Positions 39,877-49,426 are shown, numbered from the stretch's first letter. The stretch: 64,000 nucleotides of DNA from Alkalicoccus luteus (GCF_012034335.1 NZ_JAATHJ010000006.1:1-64000), one strand, 5' to 3'. Notes: a model not told the origin generated them from the letters alone. A program made the numbers and translations.

Positions 39877-41655
39877 ATGCGGCTCAGTGGCTTTGCAACG
39901 GGGATGGATATCAATCAGATGGTGCAGGATTTAATGAAGGCAGAACGGATGCCGCTCAATAAATTAGAGCAGCGCAAAACGCAGACGCAGTGGCGGATCG
40001 ATCAATTCCGGGAAATTAACGTGAAGCTCGATCAGTTCCGGAACAATACGTTTGATAACGTGATGCGACGCTCGACCATGATGGCGAATAAAATCGTCAG
40101 CTCACAGCCATCGCTCGTGACGGCTGCAGGGAGTTCATCCACGATGGAAGGCTCGCTGAGGCTTACGGAAGTGAAATCACTGGCGACCGCAGCATCAAAC
40201 GCCAGCACAAGCCGTGTCGGCGAGCAGTTGTCTGTTTCAGGCAAGCTGAGCGAGCAGCAGCTGGATGCAGAAAACGTATGGACACGGGGCGTCGTCAACC
40301 GTGAAACAATTACGGTTCAGCAGTCGCAGTCGTCGATCAGCCTGAACCGCGAGCTGGGAAATCCGGAGTCGACGGTCGTGCGGGTAAACGGTGTTTCCTA
40401 CAAAGTGGTGGAGGAAGGCTTTGACGGCGAGCTTACCGCTACACAGGTGATGCTTGACCGGGAGACGAACAGTCTCGTATTCGGACAGGAGCTTGCCCGC
40501 AATGCCCGCGTCGAGGTCGTTTCTGCAAGAGAAGATGAGAACGGAACGGATCTGTTTTCCATGAACAGCATCGAAACGAAGGCAAAGGACGGCTCGACGG
40601 TGACGGACCGTTTTCTCATCACTGGTGACCAGTCGATGAACGATGTCATGCAGATGATGAACCGCTCAAAGGTCGGAGTGAGTGCTTTTTATGATACCGG
40701 GACGGACCGGGTGTCAATCGTCCGGGATGAGACCGGTATTTATAACGAGGGCGGCGCTGAAATGACGTTCAGCGGATCTTTTTTTCGCGAGGCGCTCAAG
40801 CTGGATGAAGCGAATGAGCGTACCGGCACGAACGCCGTGTTTACGATCAACGGACTGGAGACACACCGGCAGTCGAATACGTTCAGCGTTAACGGTATGG
40901 CGATCACGCTCCACGAAACGTTCAGCGGCAGAGACGTGAGCCTGACCGTTCAGCGTGACACAGATAAGGTCTTTGATACGATAAAAGCATTTGTGGACGA
41001 ATACAATGAACTGATTGATCTCATGCAGGGTCGTATCTCCGAAGAAGCATTCCGTGACTTTCCGCCTTTGACGGAAGAAGAGCGACGCGATTTAACCGAG
41101 CGGGAAGCCGAGCTTTGGGATGAAAAGGCGATGAGCGGCCTGCTCCGAAACGACTCCATTCTACGAGGCGGAATGGACCGCTTCCGGGTGCAGATGTATT
41201 CCAACGTGGAGGGTACCGGCTCTGAGTTCAGGCAGCTGGCGCAAATCGGTATCACGACAACGTCTGATTTCCGAAACGGCGGCAAGCTGGAAATCAACGA
41301 GGATCGGCTGCGGGCTGCCATTGAACAGGATGCGGAGGGCGTTTATCAGCTTTTCGCGGCAGATGGAGCCGCTGAATCAGAAAAGGGACTGGCAAGGCGG
41401 CTGCGAGACAGCGCCAACGGCATGATCGAATCGATTTCCAGACGAGCCGGAGGACTTCGGGGCCGGACGGTCAATCAGCAGTTTACGCTCGGCCGGGAAA
41501 TCAATAATATTGAAGACCGAATGTCGGCTTTCGAACGCCGCATGCAGCAGGTAGAGCAGCGGTACTGGTCCCAGTTCACCGCGATGGAAAAAGCAGTCGC
41601 AAAAGCGAATGCACAGGCAGAGACCTTCTTTGCGCAAATGTTTAACGGTATGTAA
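39877..41655 (+). CDS. fliD: Flagellar filament cap FliD, copy 2
   Basis: 592 residues from ATG 39877 with GAGGAGTGAGG upstream. FliD_N reads LSGFATGMDINQMVQDLMKAERMPLNKLEQRK. FliD_C ends in the coiled coil FERRMQQVEQRYWSQFTAMEKAVAKANAQAE. It is about 65 residues longer than copy 1, mostly in the middle domain. As it is followed by fliT, flaG and fliS, it is the likelier orthologue of B. subtilis fliD. Two caps may match the two flagellins. Confidence 0.95.
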   Translation: MRLSGFATGMDINQMVQDLMKAERMPLNKLEQRKTQTQWRIDQFREINVKLDQFRNNTFDNVMRRSTMMANKIVSSQPSLVTAAGSSSTMEGSLRLTEVKSLATAASNASTSRVGEQLSVSGKLSEQQLDAENVWTRGVVNRETITVQQSQSSISLNRELGNPESTVVRVNGVSYKVVEEGFDGELTATQVMLDRETNSLVFGQELARNARVEVVSAREDENGTDLFSMNSIETKAKDGSTVTDRFLITGDQSMNDVMQMMNRSKVGVSAFYDTGTDRVSIVRDETGIYNEGGAEMTFSGSFFREALKLDEANERTGTNAVFTINGLETHRQSNTFSVNGMAITLHETFSGRDVSLTVQRDTDKVFDTIKAFVDEYNELIDLMQGRISEEAFRDFPPLTEEERRDLTEREAELWDEKAMSGLLRNDSILRGGMDRFRVQMYSNVEGTGSEFRQLAQIGITTTSDFRNGGKLEINEDRLRAAIEQDAEGVYQLFAADGAAESEKGLARRLRDSANGMIESISRRAGGLRGRTVNQQFTLGREINNIEDRMSAFERRMQQVEQRYWSQFTAMEKAVAKANAQAETFFAQMFNGM

Positions 41656-41678
41656 ACGGAATTAAAGGAGAGAAACGG

Positions 41679-42032
41679 ATGGCACAGCTGCGCAGCTTGT
41701 ACGAAACGACGAAAGCACTTTATGATCACGTCACGGTGCCGATGCCGAAGGACGGCGAAGCGCGTGATACGTATATTGAAACGGTCAACGAGCTGCTGGA
41801 GCGTCGGGAGCACTATATGGACGGCGTCAGACCGCCGGAATCAGAAGCAGAAACACGTATTGCCCGGGAAATAATCCGGCTTTCCAAGGGAATTGCTAAG
41901 GAGTTGGAATCCGGTAAATCACTGATTCAAAAAGATATCCGCTCCCATGAACAGCGGAAACGGGCCGTGCAGTACGAAAATCCGTACAGCGGACCGACAC
42001 CGGACGGGGTTTTCGTCGACTCCAAGAAATAA
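41679..42032 (+). CDS. fliT: FliT-like flagellar chaperone
   Basis: 117 residues, helical, with LRSLYETTKALYDHVTVPMP and VNELLERREHYMDGVRPPE, matching Bacillus FliT, a chaperone for FliD. AAAGGAG lies upstream of the ATG. In B. subtilis fliT follows fliS; here it directly follows fliD2, which fits its client. Confidence 0.78.
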   Translation: MAQLRSLYETTKALYDHVTVPMPKDGEARDTYIETVNELLERREHYMDGVRPPESEAETRIAREIIRLSKGIAKELESGKSLIQKDIRSHEQRKRAVQYENPYSGPTPDGVFVDSKK

Positions 42033-42054
42033 ACCTTCACATATGAGCCTTTCG

Positions 42055-42062
42055 TCCGATAT
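42055..42062 (+). promoter_or_regulatory. SigD -10-like box before flaG
   Basis: TCCGATAT matches the SigD -10, but the bases 15 upstream (TTCA) are a poor -35, so this is tentative. Confidence 0.35.
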
Positions 42063-42098
42063 AAACGATGTACCATCGGAAAAGTGAGGTGTTGGCAC

Positions 42099-42443
42099 AT
42101 GGAAGTGCACACAGGCCGAAGCGCGGTGCCGAACCGCTCTGCCCTGATACATCAGGAGAAACAGCTGCCGCAGCAGCCCGTATCTGCTCCACAAGGACGT
42201 ACAGAAGCAGGGCCATGGTCTCAGGAAAACCTGGACCGCAGCCTCGAGGGCATGAACGAGCTTTCGATCATGAAAGAGCGTTCCTTAAAGTTTGAACAGC
42301 ACGACACGCTGGACAGGACGATGGTCAAAATCATTGACCGGGAAACGGATGAAGTCGTCAGGGAACTGCCGCCGGAGGAATTTCTTGATATGATTTCTTC
42401 GATGCTGGAGTTTGCGGGTCTTTTGTTCGACCGGAAAGTGTGA
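42099..42443 (+). CDS. flaG: FlaG family protein (YvyC)
   Basis: 114 residues from ATG 42099 (GTGAGG nine to fourteen bases upstream). The C-terminal FlaG core is LKFEQHDTLDRTMVKIIDRETDEVVRELPPEEFLDMISSM. The N-terminus is a disordered, Gln-rich tail. FlaG affects filament length in other bacteria. In B. subtilis it is first in the fliDST operon, while here it lies after fliT. Confidence 0.9.
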   Translation: MEVHTGRSAVPNRSALIHQEKQLPQQPVSAPQGRTEAGPWSQENLDRSLEGMNELSIMKERSLKFEQHDTLDRTMVKIIDRETDEVVRELPPEEFLDMISSMLEFAGLLFDRKV

Positions 42444-42493
42444 GAAGAGAGGAGACTGCGGCTCCTCTTTTTCTTTTTGACAGGCAAATACAT

Positions 42494-42521
42494 TAAACCT
42501 TTCCACCGGATGTACCGATAT
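42494..42521 (+). promoter_or_regulatory. SigD promoter of fliS
   Basis: TAAA (42494-42497), 16 bases, ACCGATAT (42514-42521). Confidence 0.75.
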
Positions 42522-42565
42522 GAACAGTGGAAGTCTATTACCAGAAAGAAAGGGTGTCATACTGT

Positions 42566-43009
42566 ATGGCTGCAAACAATCCATATGCTGCATATAAACA
42601 AACATCGATCGAAACGAAATCACCGGGAGAACTGACGCTCATGCTTTACGACGGATGCTTGAAGTTCATCAGGCGAGCCGATGCCGCAATGGAAGCAGGC
42701 AGCACAGAGGACCGCCATACGAATCTGGTAAAGGCGCAAAACATCATCCGCGAGCTCATGGTAACACTCGATCAAAGCGTAAACGTCAGTCAGGGCATGA
42801 TGCAGCTGTATGATTTCATTCTCGCCAAGCTGATTGATGCCAATACGAAGAACGACCGCGAGGCGCTTGCTGAAGCGGCGGGATTTGTGACGGATTTCCG
42901 TGATACGTGGAAGGAAGTCATTCAGATGGACCGGCGTGCACGGCACGGTTCCGGCGGCATTTCAAAAGCAGCTGGCAGTGCGTATGCAGCTGCGGGAGCA
43001 AAACGCTGA
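42566..43009 (+). CDS. fliS: Flagellin export chaperone FliS
   Basis: 147 residues from ATG 42566 (AAAGGG upstream with long spacing). Family hallmarks are NNPYAAYKQTSIETKSPGELTLMLYDGCLKFI at the N-terminus and MMQLYDFILAKLIDAN in the middle. It binds the C-terminus of flagellin to prevent premature polymerisation. The C-terminal 20 residues are Gly/Ala-rich and unusual. Confidence 0.95.
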   Translation: MAANNPYAAYKQTSIETKSPGELTLMLYDGCLKFIRRADAAMEAGSTEDRHTNLVKAQNIIRELMVTLDQSVNVSQGMMQLYDFILAKLIDANTKNDREALAEAAGFVTDFRDTWKEVIQMDRRARHGSGGISKAAGSAYAAAGAKR

Positions 43010-43024
43010 CTTATAACATATCGC

Positions 43025-43062
43025 AGAACACAACCGCTCAGCCGGTTCGTGTTCTTTTTTTC
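43025..43062 (+). terminator. Terminator of fliS
   Basis: GAACAC-ACCG pairs with CGGT-GTGTTC (imperfect), then TTTTTTT. Confidence 0.8.
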
Positions 43063-43119
43063 TTATAAGGGCTGCCGTGCTAAACTGAAGAAGATGACGT
43101 TTGAAAGGAGTGGCCCTTC

Positions 43120-43521
43120 ATGCCTGTTCAGCTGAACGAGAAGCAGAAAGTGTTTTTAAAGCAGTACACGAGCCTGTTGCAGGAAGTACAGGAATCCGCT
43201 GTTTATGCGGGAGAATGCTACATTCAGGGGGATGACGATATCGCAGACAGGCTGCTCGCCTCTGTCAGCACGGGACTGATTCCGTACAATCCGGAGAATA
43301 TGACGATGTTCTCGATCTTCGGATCAGAAAAGAGCGCGCTCAATCGTCTGACTATATTTCATCATGCGGTTACCGAAGCGGCAGCGATTACGGAAAAAGA
43401 ATGGACGACAGCGGAAAAAATGCAATTTTTACACGAGCAGTTTATTCCTGCACTGAAAACGTGGCAGGATACCGCAGCTCTTTATTCTACGTCAGGAGAT
43501 GATACTGATGCCGGTCATTGA
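43120..43521 (+). CDS. Hypothetical helical protein upstream of the esterase
   Basis: 133 residues, AAAGGAG before the ATG. Soluble, mostly helical (QKVFLKQYTSLLQEVQESAVYAGE, AEKMQFLHEQFIPALKTWQD). No family is recognised. It overlaps the next gene by 14 bases, so the two are co-translated. Confidence 0.65.
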   Translation: MPVQLNEKQKVFLKQYTSLLQEVQESAVYAGECYIQGDDDIADRLLASVSTGLIPYNPENMTMFSIFGSEKSALNRLTIFHHAVTEAAAITEKEWTTAEKMQFLHEQFIPALKTWQDTAALYSTSGDDTDAGH

Positions 43522-44476
43522 TATGCCGCTTGAGGAGCTTTACGCCTATCAAGGAAGAAATCCGAAGCCAGCTGATTTTGACGATTACTGGCAGCGGGCA
43601 CTCGCAGAGCTTGAGGCCATTGAGGCTGACGTAAAAGAAGAAGAGGCATCGTTTCAATTTCCGTTTGCCACGTGCCGACACTTGACGTTTACCGGCGTTC
43701 GCGGGGCGCAGATTCATGTCAAAGCCATTATCCCGCATCAGCCGCCTGCGGGGGCGGAGAAGCTGCCGGCCGTGCTGGAGTTTCACGGGTACAGCATGAA
43801 TGCCGGTGACTGGACGTCAAAGGCAGCGTTTGCCGCTGCCGGCCGGGCCGTTTTTTCGATGGATGTCCGCGGTCAAGGTGGATTATCGGAGGATACCGGA
43901 GGCGTAAGCGGCAACACATTGCAGGGTCATATTACGAGAGGCATGCAGGATGGGGAAGATGAGCTGTTGTTCCGCCACATTTTTCTCGACACCGTTCAGC
44001 TCGCCCGCCTCGTAATGGCACGGGAGGATATCGATGAAACGAACGTATCAGTGACCGGCTGGTCTCAGGGCGGGGCGCTCGCGGTTGCTTGTGCGGCGCT
44101 GGAGCCTCGTGTAAAGCGCGCAGCGCCGGTGTATCCGTTTTTATCGGACTACCTGCGTGTCTGGGAAATGGATCTGGACGTGGAAGCCTATCAGGATATC
44201 CGCCGCTACTTCCGCCGCTTCGACCCGGTGCATGCGGAACGGGATTCCTTTTTTGAGCGCCTCGGCTATATTGACATTCAGCATCTGGTTGACCGGATTC
44301 AGGCACCTGTCTTAATGGGAACCGGATTGATTGATCCGGTTTGTCCGCCGTCGTCGCAGTTTGCTGCCTACAATAAAATCACGTCGGAAAAAGAGATCGT
44401 GCTCTATCCGGATTTTGCCCATGAAGCGCTGCCCGGCATGCGGGACCGGATTTTCACGTTTTTAACGGGCAGGTAA
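43508..44476 (+). CDS. Acetyl xylan esterase / cephalosporin-C deacetylase family hydrolase
   Basis: 322 residues. The ATG at 43508 has AGGAG nine bases upstream; an ATG at 43499 directly abuts that site and is less likely. The alpha/beta-hydrolase of the AXE1 family shows PAVLEFHGYSMNAGDW (oxyanion loop), the nucleophile Ser in GWSQGGALA, an acid in GLIDPVCPPS, and the final His in DFAHEALPG. It removes acetyl groups from xylo-oligosaccharides or other small acetylated sugars. No signal peptide is seen, so it is intracellular. Confidence 0.9.
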   Translation: MPVIDMPLEELYAYQGRNPKPADFDDYWQRALAELEAIEADVKEEEASFQFPFATCRHLTFTGVRGAQIHVKAIIPHQPPAGAEKLPAVLEFHGYSMNAGDWTSKAAFAAAGRAVFSMDVRGQGGLSEDTGGVSGNTLQGHITRGMQDGEDELLFRHIFLDTVQLARLVMAREDIDETNVSVTGWSQGGALAVACAALEPRVKRAAPVYPFLSDYLRVWEMDLDVEAYQDIRRYFRRFDPVHAERDSFFERLGYIDIQHLVDRIQAPVLMGTGLIDPVCPPSSQFAAYNKITSEKEIVLYPDFAHEALPGMRDRIFTFLTGR

Positions 44477-44617
44477 AAGGAGGAGACAACAAGGGAGAGT
44501 AAGGATTACCTTTTTTACTATGAAAAGGATTTACATAAAATCCTGATTATGGGGTTGAGAATATGGCGATTCGTGAAATAGCCTTCGTACACACTATATT
44601 AGAGGAGGCGTTATCAC

Positions 44618-44932
44618 ATGGATCCAAAACAACAGGCAGAAGAAAAGCTTGACCATACGTCCGAAGAGAAAAAACAGGAAATTCTCGACAGCTTTCAAGG
44701 ATTTCTCGATTATTTAAACAAGCAGGTGAATCGCGGCGAGAAGCTTGGTCTCGGAGAAGAGCAGCTCGCAAAAGGTGCCGAGCGCGTGGCTGAATACTTG
44801 AAGAACCACGAAGAGCCGCGTAACTCGGAAGAGAAGCTGCTGCAGGAAATGTGGCAGGTCGCGGAAGAAGAAGAAAAGCGGCACATCGCCCGCACGCTCG
44901 TCCGTCTCGCGCAAAAAGAAGGCAACGCATAA
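44618..44932 (+). CDS. DUF3243 protein (YmfJ-like)
   Basis: 104 residues with the DUF3243 pattern GFLDYLNKQVNRGEKLGLGEEQLAKGAERVAEYLKNHEEPRNSEEKLLQEMW. B. subtilis YmfJ is a shorter member of unknown function. AGGAGG lies before the ATG. Highly charged, small, soluble. Confidence 0.85.
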   Translation: MDPKQQAEEKLDHTSEEKKQEILDSFQGFLDYLNKQVNRGEKLGLGEEQLAKGAERVAEYLKNHEEPRNSEEKLLQEMWQVAEEEEKRHIARTLVRLAQKEGNA

Positions 44933-44943
44933 AGCAGGAAAAA

Positions 44944-44977
44944 ACTCCGGATCAATGCGATCCGGAGCTTTTTTTTC
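44944..44977 (+). terminator. Terminator of the DUF3243 gene
   Basis: CTCCGGATC (44946-44954) pairs with GATCCGGAG (44960-44968), then eight T. Confidence 0.92.
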
Positions 44978-45070
44978 ATGGAATGCTTTCGGTAATGGCA
45001 TCCGTAATTTTACTCACGATCTGCAAACCGGACATCCAAACCAGCCAGTTGGGATCCAGGCTGATTCTGC

Positions 45071-45107
45071 TAAAATATCCGCATCTTCGTCAACGGAAGA
45101 TGCGGAT
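45071..45107 (-). terminator. Terminator of the GH13 gene
   Basis: A 12-bp stem (45077-45088 with 45096-45107) after the stop codon. ATATTTTA follows on the minus strand. Confidence 0.8.
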
Positions 45108-45113
45108 CAGTGG

Positions 45114-46886
45114 TTACTGCTCTTTCAGCACGACCGCCTGCAGCGGCACGAGTGTTAAGGTCAGCTTCCCATTTTTCAATTCGTAAAGCGTATCGTCCTC
45201 AAGGCTTCGAAATGTCCCTTGACCGAGGTCGCTTAGCTCAATTTTTTCCTGCTTTGTGCCAGCGTTCGCTGCGATAACGAAACGGGACATGTCGTCTGCG
45301 CGTTCGTAGGCCGTCACGCTGCTGCCGGATTCCGCGGAGATAAAGCGGAAGGAGCCGTCACGGAGCGCGCGGTGGCTGCGCCGCAGCGAGATGAGGGTCT
45401 GATAAAACGAAAGCAGCTCCTGATCCTGGTGATCTTCCTCCCAGACCATCGGGCGTCGGCAGCCAGGATCGGCGCCGCCGTCCATGCCGACTTCATCGCC
45501 GTAATAAATGCACGGCGCGCCCATGTAAGTCAGCTGAAACAAAGCAGCGAGCTTCATCCGCTCTTTGTCGCCCTCTGCAATGCTTAGCAGGCGCGGCGTG
45601 TCATGGGAATCGAGCAGGTTAAACGCAGCTTCGTTTGCCTGGCGCGGATAGGAGATCAACATGGCGTCAAGCCGGCCCATAAAGTGCGCGGCGTCGATTT
45701 CTTCTTTGACAAAGAAGTCGAGAATCGCGTTGGTGACCGGATAGTTCATGACGGCATCGAACTGGTCGCCGCCAAGCCAAGCGAGCGAATTGTGCCAGAT
45801 TTCACCGAGGATATAGGCATCCGGATTCGCTTTCTTCACGGTATCCCGGAACTCCCGCCAGAAGCGGTGGTCTACTTCATTGGCGACATCAAGGCGCCAG
45901 CCGTCTGCGCCGATATCCTCAATCCAGTAACGGGCAACCTCAAGCAGATACGCTTTCACTTCCGGATGCTCCGTGTTCAGCTTCGGCATCTGGGCGACGA
46001 AGCCGAACGTATCATAGTTGAGCGGATCTTCTGCTAGCGGATAGTCGCGGATGTGGAACCAGTCGCGGAACCGTGATTTCTCTCCGTTTTTCAGCACGTC
46101 TTGAAACGGTGGGAAATAGTAGCCGGAATGGTTGAACACAGCATCGAGCATGACACGGATGCCGCGCGCGTGTGCTTCATCAACGAGCCGCTTCGCGGTT
46201 TCGTTATCACCGAACTGCGGGTCGACTTTTAAGTAATCGATCGTATCGTATTTATGATTGGAAAACGCTTCGAAAAACGGTGTGAAGTAGATACACGTCA
46301 CGCCGAGCTCTTCCAGATAGTCCAGCTTGTCGATGACCCCTTGCAGGTCGCCGCCGAAAAAGTTGTCGCGTGTCGGCACAGCGTCAGGAGTCCATGCTTC
46401 TGTGCCGGGCGGATTTAAGGATGCGTCTCCATTAGCAAACCGCTCCGGGAAAATTTGATAAAACACGGCGTCTTTCACCCACTCAGGCGGAGTGAAAACA
46501 TCGATCGTATTTAAAAATGGGAATTCAAACATGCCCGACGGCGACCAGAGCATGCCGACACCGCCGGAATGAAGCGAGTCTTCTTTAAAGCCGGTCTCGT
46601 TCCAGAAAACGGTTCTGTCGCCCTTCTCAAATTTAAAGGCATAGGCAAAGCGCCGAAACGGCGGTTTGATTTCCACTTCATAATAGTCAAACATCGTATC
46701 ACGGGCAAAAACGTTCATTTCTGACGTCCGGATCGTTTCCTCATGGAAGTCATATTTGTCTCCCCAGACGACGGAAACCCGGTCCATATCGTCTTTCTTC
46801 GTACGAACTCGAATGTGCAGTGTTTCATGATCATAGGCGTATGCATATTGCGATTTTGGCTGGTGGTAGATTGCTTCTAGCAGCAT
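45114..46886 (-). CDS. Neopullulanase / cyclomaltodextrinase-type alpha-glucanase (GH13)
   Basis: 590 residues. The N-terminal ~125 residues form the beta-sandwich typical of GH13_20 enzymes (dimerisation). The TIM barrel has DAVFNHSG, GWRLDVANE (nucleophile Asp), ILGEIWHN (acid Glu) and LDSHDTPR; a C-terminal beta domain closes the protein. No signal peptide, so it acts on imported maltodextrins. GGAGGAAC precedes the ATG. A perfect cre box lies about 100 bases upstream, predicting glucose repression. Confidence 0.92.
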   Translation of the reverse strand: MLLEAIYHQPKSQYAYAYDHETLHIRVRTKKDDMDRVSVVWGDKYDFHEETIRTSEMNVFARDTMFDYYEVEIKPPFRRFAYAFKFEKGDRTVFWNETGFKEDSLHSGGVGMLWSPSGMFEFPFLNTIDVFTPPEWVKDAVFYQIFPERFANGDASLNPPGTEAWTPDAVPTRDNFFGGDLQGVIDKLDYLEELGVTCIYFTPFFEAFSNHKYDTIDYLKVDPQFGDNETAKRLVDEAHARGIRVMLDAVFNHSGYYFPPFQDVLKNGEKSRFRDWFHIRDYPLAEDPLNYDTFGFVAQMPKLNTEHPEVKAYLLEVARYWIEDIGADGWRLDVANEVDHRFWREFRDTVKKANPDAYILGEIWHNSLAWLGGDQFDAVMNYPVTNAILDFFVKEEIDAAHFMGRLDAMLISYPRQANEAAFNLLDSHDTPRLLSIAEGDKERMKLAALFQLTYMGAPCIYYGDEVGMDGGADPGCRRPMVWEEDHQDQELLSFYQTLISLRRSHRALRDGSFRFISAESGSSVTAYERADDMSRFVIAANAGTKQEKIELSDLGQGTFRSLEDDTLYELKNGKLTLTLVPLQAVVLKEQ

Positions 46887-46988
46887 ATCGGTTCCTCCCT
46901 GTCCGCAGAGCGGGTAGGCAGCGCCTCCCGTATCCGCTACAATAAGTATCAGTGCACGACGTCGTGCCGGTCATCCGCAATAAATAAG

Positions 46989-47002
46989 TGCAATCGTTTG
47001 CA
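46989..47002. promoter_or_regulatory. cre box between the amylase and manA genes
   Basis: TGCAATCGTTTGCA is palindromic and fits the CcpA consensus TGNAANCGNNNNCA fully. It lies between two divergent sugar-metabolism genes and may control both. A LacI-type local repressor is an alternative reader. Confidence 0.75.
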
Positions 47003-47088
47003 CAAACGGACGAATAAAAAAGCGGTTGCACCGCCAGTATAGCATGGGTACAAAGGTGTGTCCATGGACATTCAATCAGGAGGTTGCC

Positions 47089-48045
47089 ATGACACAATTG
47101 CTGAAAATGAAGCCGGTATTCAAAGAGAAAATATGGGGCGGGTCTGCTTTACGGGACCGTTTCGGATATAGGGAAGCGAAAAACAATACAGGAGAGTGCT
47201 GGGGCATTTCCGGGCACGCAAACGGAGCGACTGAAGTACAGGGAGGCCCGTATGACGGGATGCCGCTGTCCACGCTCTGGAGTGAAAAACCAGAGCTGTT
47301 CGGACAGCAGAACGGTGACTTTCCGCTGCTTGTAAAGCTGCTTGACGCGGCCGATGATTTATCTGTACAGGTGCATCCGAACGACGATTACGCGAGGGAA
47401 AAGGAAGGGTGGGCGTACGGAAAAACGGAGTGCTGGTATATTGTACATGCCGCTCCCGGTGCAGAGCTGGTGCTCGGTCATCACGCTGCCACAAGAGAAG
47501 AGCTCCAGGAGCTTGCAGAAGCAGGGGAATGGAACAAGCTGTTTCGGCGCGTTAACGTAAAGGCGGGGGATTTCGTCTATGTTCCGAGTGGGACGGTGCA
47601 TGCTATTGGCGGTGGGATCACGCTGCTGGAGGTCCAGCAAAGCTCGGATATTACCTACCGCTTCTATGATTACGATCGTCCCGGTCAGGACGGCGAGCTG
47701 CGGGAGCTGCATCTGGAGGATTCGATCGCCTGCTCGATGGTGCCTCATGAGGATCAAACCCCTCCACGTACAACGGAACAGACAGCCGGTGCGACGATTG
47801 AGACCTTAATTGAGGCTCCGTACTTTACAGTTCGCCGAGCCCTAGTCGAATCGGAAACTGCGCTGGCAAAAAAAGCGTCGTATCAGCTGATCTCGGTCAT
47901 TGACGGAGAAGGCTATGTCCTGTTAAACGACGAGAAAATGCCCGTCCAAAAGGGAGATCACTTCGTCGTCACAGCAGGGGAGGAGCAGCCTGTTTTTGCC
48001 GGTACGCTTGAGCTGATCGCTGCTGAGCCTGGTGAATCAGCCTGA
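47089..48045 (+). CDS. manA: Mannose-6-phosphate isomerase, class I
   Basis: 318 residues from ATG 47089 (CAGGAGG five to eight bases upstream). Type I PMI with zinc ligands in VQVHPND (Gln, His), a Glu in TECWYI and His in VPSGTVHAIG. It interconverts mannose-6-P and fructose-6-P. Upstream in-frame codons lack a ribosome-binding site. Confidence 0.94.
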   Translation: MTQLLKMKPVFKEKIWGGSALRDRFGYREAKNNTGECWGISGHANGATEVQGGPYDGMPLSTLWSEKPELFGQQNGDFPLLVKLLDAADDLSVQVHPNDDYAREKEGWAYGKTECWYIVHAAPGAELVLGHHAATREELQELAEAGEWNKLFRRVNVKAGDFVYVPSGTVHAIGGGITLLEVQQSSDITYRFYDYDRPGQDGELRELHLEDSIACSMVPHEDQTPPRTTEQTAGATIETLIEAPYFTVRRALVESETALAKKASYQLISVIDGEGYVLLNDEKMPVQKGDHFVVTAGEEQPVFAGTLELIAAEPGESA

Positions 48046-48070
48046 GCAAGTAAAACGCTGCACGAATAAG

Positions 48071-48113
48071 AAAAGGTGCCCGCATCAGAAAATGATCGGG
48101 CACCTTTTTCGTA
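48071..48113. terminator. Bidirectional terminator between manA and the MFS gene
   Basis: A 12-bp stem (48071-48082 with 48097-48108); T runs on both strands. Confidence 0.9.
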
Positions 48114-49397
48114 TCAGCTGCTGCTTCCGGACGCTTCTGCGTACTCTTCGCTTCCTTGCTTTTCCTTCAGTTTCTTTATGTCGGCGCGGATGAGGATGGA
48201 GGCAAATAAGGCGATGACGAACATCCCGCCAAAAATATACATCGTCAGCGCGTAGCTTTCCGTCACTTCACGGAGCCAGGAAACAACGACTGGTCCGACG
48301 AGACCTGCTGCAGCCCATGCAGTGAGTATATAGCCGTGAATGGCACCGAGCTGCTTCGTACCGAAAATATCACCGATGTAGGCCGGAATCGACGCAAACC
48401 CACCGCCGTAGCATGTCATAATAAGAAACAGGACGGCCTGGAAAATGAGCGCATCGGTTAAGCTCGGAAGCACAATGAACGAGACGATCTGAATTGCGAA
48501 AAAAGCGGTGTAGACGTTCGGTCGTCCGATATAGTCGGAAATAGATGCCCAGGCTAAACGCCCTGCTCCATTAAAGAAGCCCATAATCCCAACCATCGTC
48601 GCAGCCGCTGCTGCAGAAAGACCGGCAATTTCCTGACCCATCGGCGAAGCAACGGACAGGATGGCAATTCCGCAGGTGACGTTAATAAACAGCATCACCC
48701 AAAGCAGGTAAAAGCGCCGTGTTTTAACCGATTCGTTCGCAGTGAGAAAGGCAAGGTCTTTTTTCTCAGACTGCTCGCCGCTCTCTTCTTTTTCCCGCAT
48801 CGCCTTTGGCTTCCAGCCTTCCGGCGGTTTGGCGAGATACAAGGACGAAATGAGCATGATCACAAAATAAACGACACCGAGAATATAAAAGGTTGCCGCG
48901 ATGCTGAAGGCACCAATTAAGTATTGCATAACGGGGCTTGCAATCAACGAAGCGAAACCAAAGCCCATAATCGCCATGCCGGTCGCAAGTCCGCGGCGGT
49001 CCGGAAACCATTTGACGAGCGACGATACCGGCGTGATATAGCCGACACCCAAACCGAAGCCACCCATTGCCCCATAAAAGAAATAGAGCATCCACAGCGA
49101 TTCGAGCTGGACGGACAGACCGGATCCGATCATGCCGACTCCGAAAAAAGCGGTGGAAACAAGCCCGGAAACACGCGGTCCGTACTTTTCGACGAAGTGC
49201 CCCATGAAGGCGGCCGACAGACCTAAAAAGGCGATCGCAATACTGAATGTAATCGAGATCGCCGTCAGACTCCAGCCGAACGTTTCGTTCATCGGATTGG
49301 AGAATACGCTCCATGAATAAACGGAACCGATGGATATATGAATGCCAACTGCCGCCGCTGCGATGAGCCAGCGGTTTTTGGATGTTTCTGCTGCCAT
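48114..49397 (-). CDS. OFA-family MFS transporter (oxalate/formate antiporter-like)
   Basis: 427 residues with 12 predicted membrane helices. The N-terminus (IHISIGSVYSWSVFSNPM, LGLSAAFMGHFVEKYGPR, GFGLGVGYITPVSSLVKWFPDRRGLATG) is the OFA signature. The loop between helices 6 and 7 is highly charged (MREKEESGEQSEKKD). The substrate is a small carboxylate. Its position after the formate dehydrogenase genes suggests formate, oxalate or a related acid. AAAGGAG precedes the ATG. Confidence 0.87.
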   Translation of the reverse strand: MAAETSKNRWLIAAAAVGIHISIGSVYSWSVFSNPMNETFGWSLTAISITFSIAIAFLGLSAAFMGHFVEKYGPRVSGLVSTAFFGVGMIGSGLSVQLESLWMLYFFYGAMGGFGLGVGYITPVSSLVKWFPDRRGLATGMAIMGFGFASLIASPVMQYLIGAFSIAATFYILGVVYFVIMLISSLYLAKPPEGWKPKAMREKEESGEQSEKKDLAFLTANESVKTRRFYLLWVMLFINVTCGIAILSVASPMGQEIAGLSAAAAATMVGIMGFFNGAGRLAWASISDYIGRPNVYTAFFAIQIVSFIVLPSLTDALIFQAVLFLIMTCYGGGFASIPAYIGDIFGTKQLGAIHGYILTAWAAAGLVGPVVVSWLREVTESYALTMYIFGGMFVIALFASILIRADIKKLKEKQGSEEYAEASGSSS

Positions 49398-49426
49398 GCT
49401 TATTCACTCCTTTGAACGGTTGTCTG

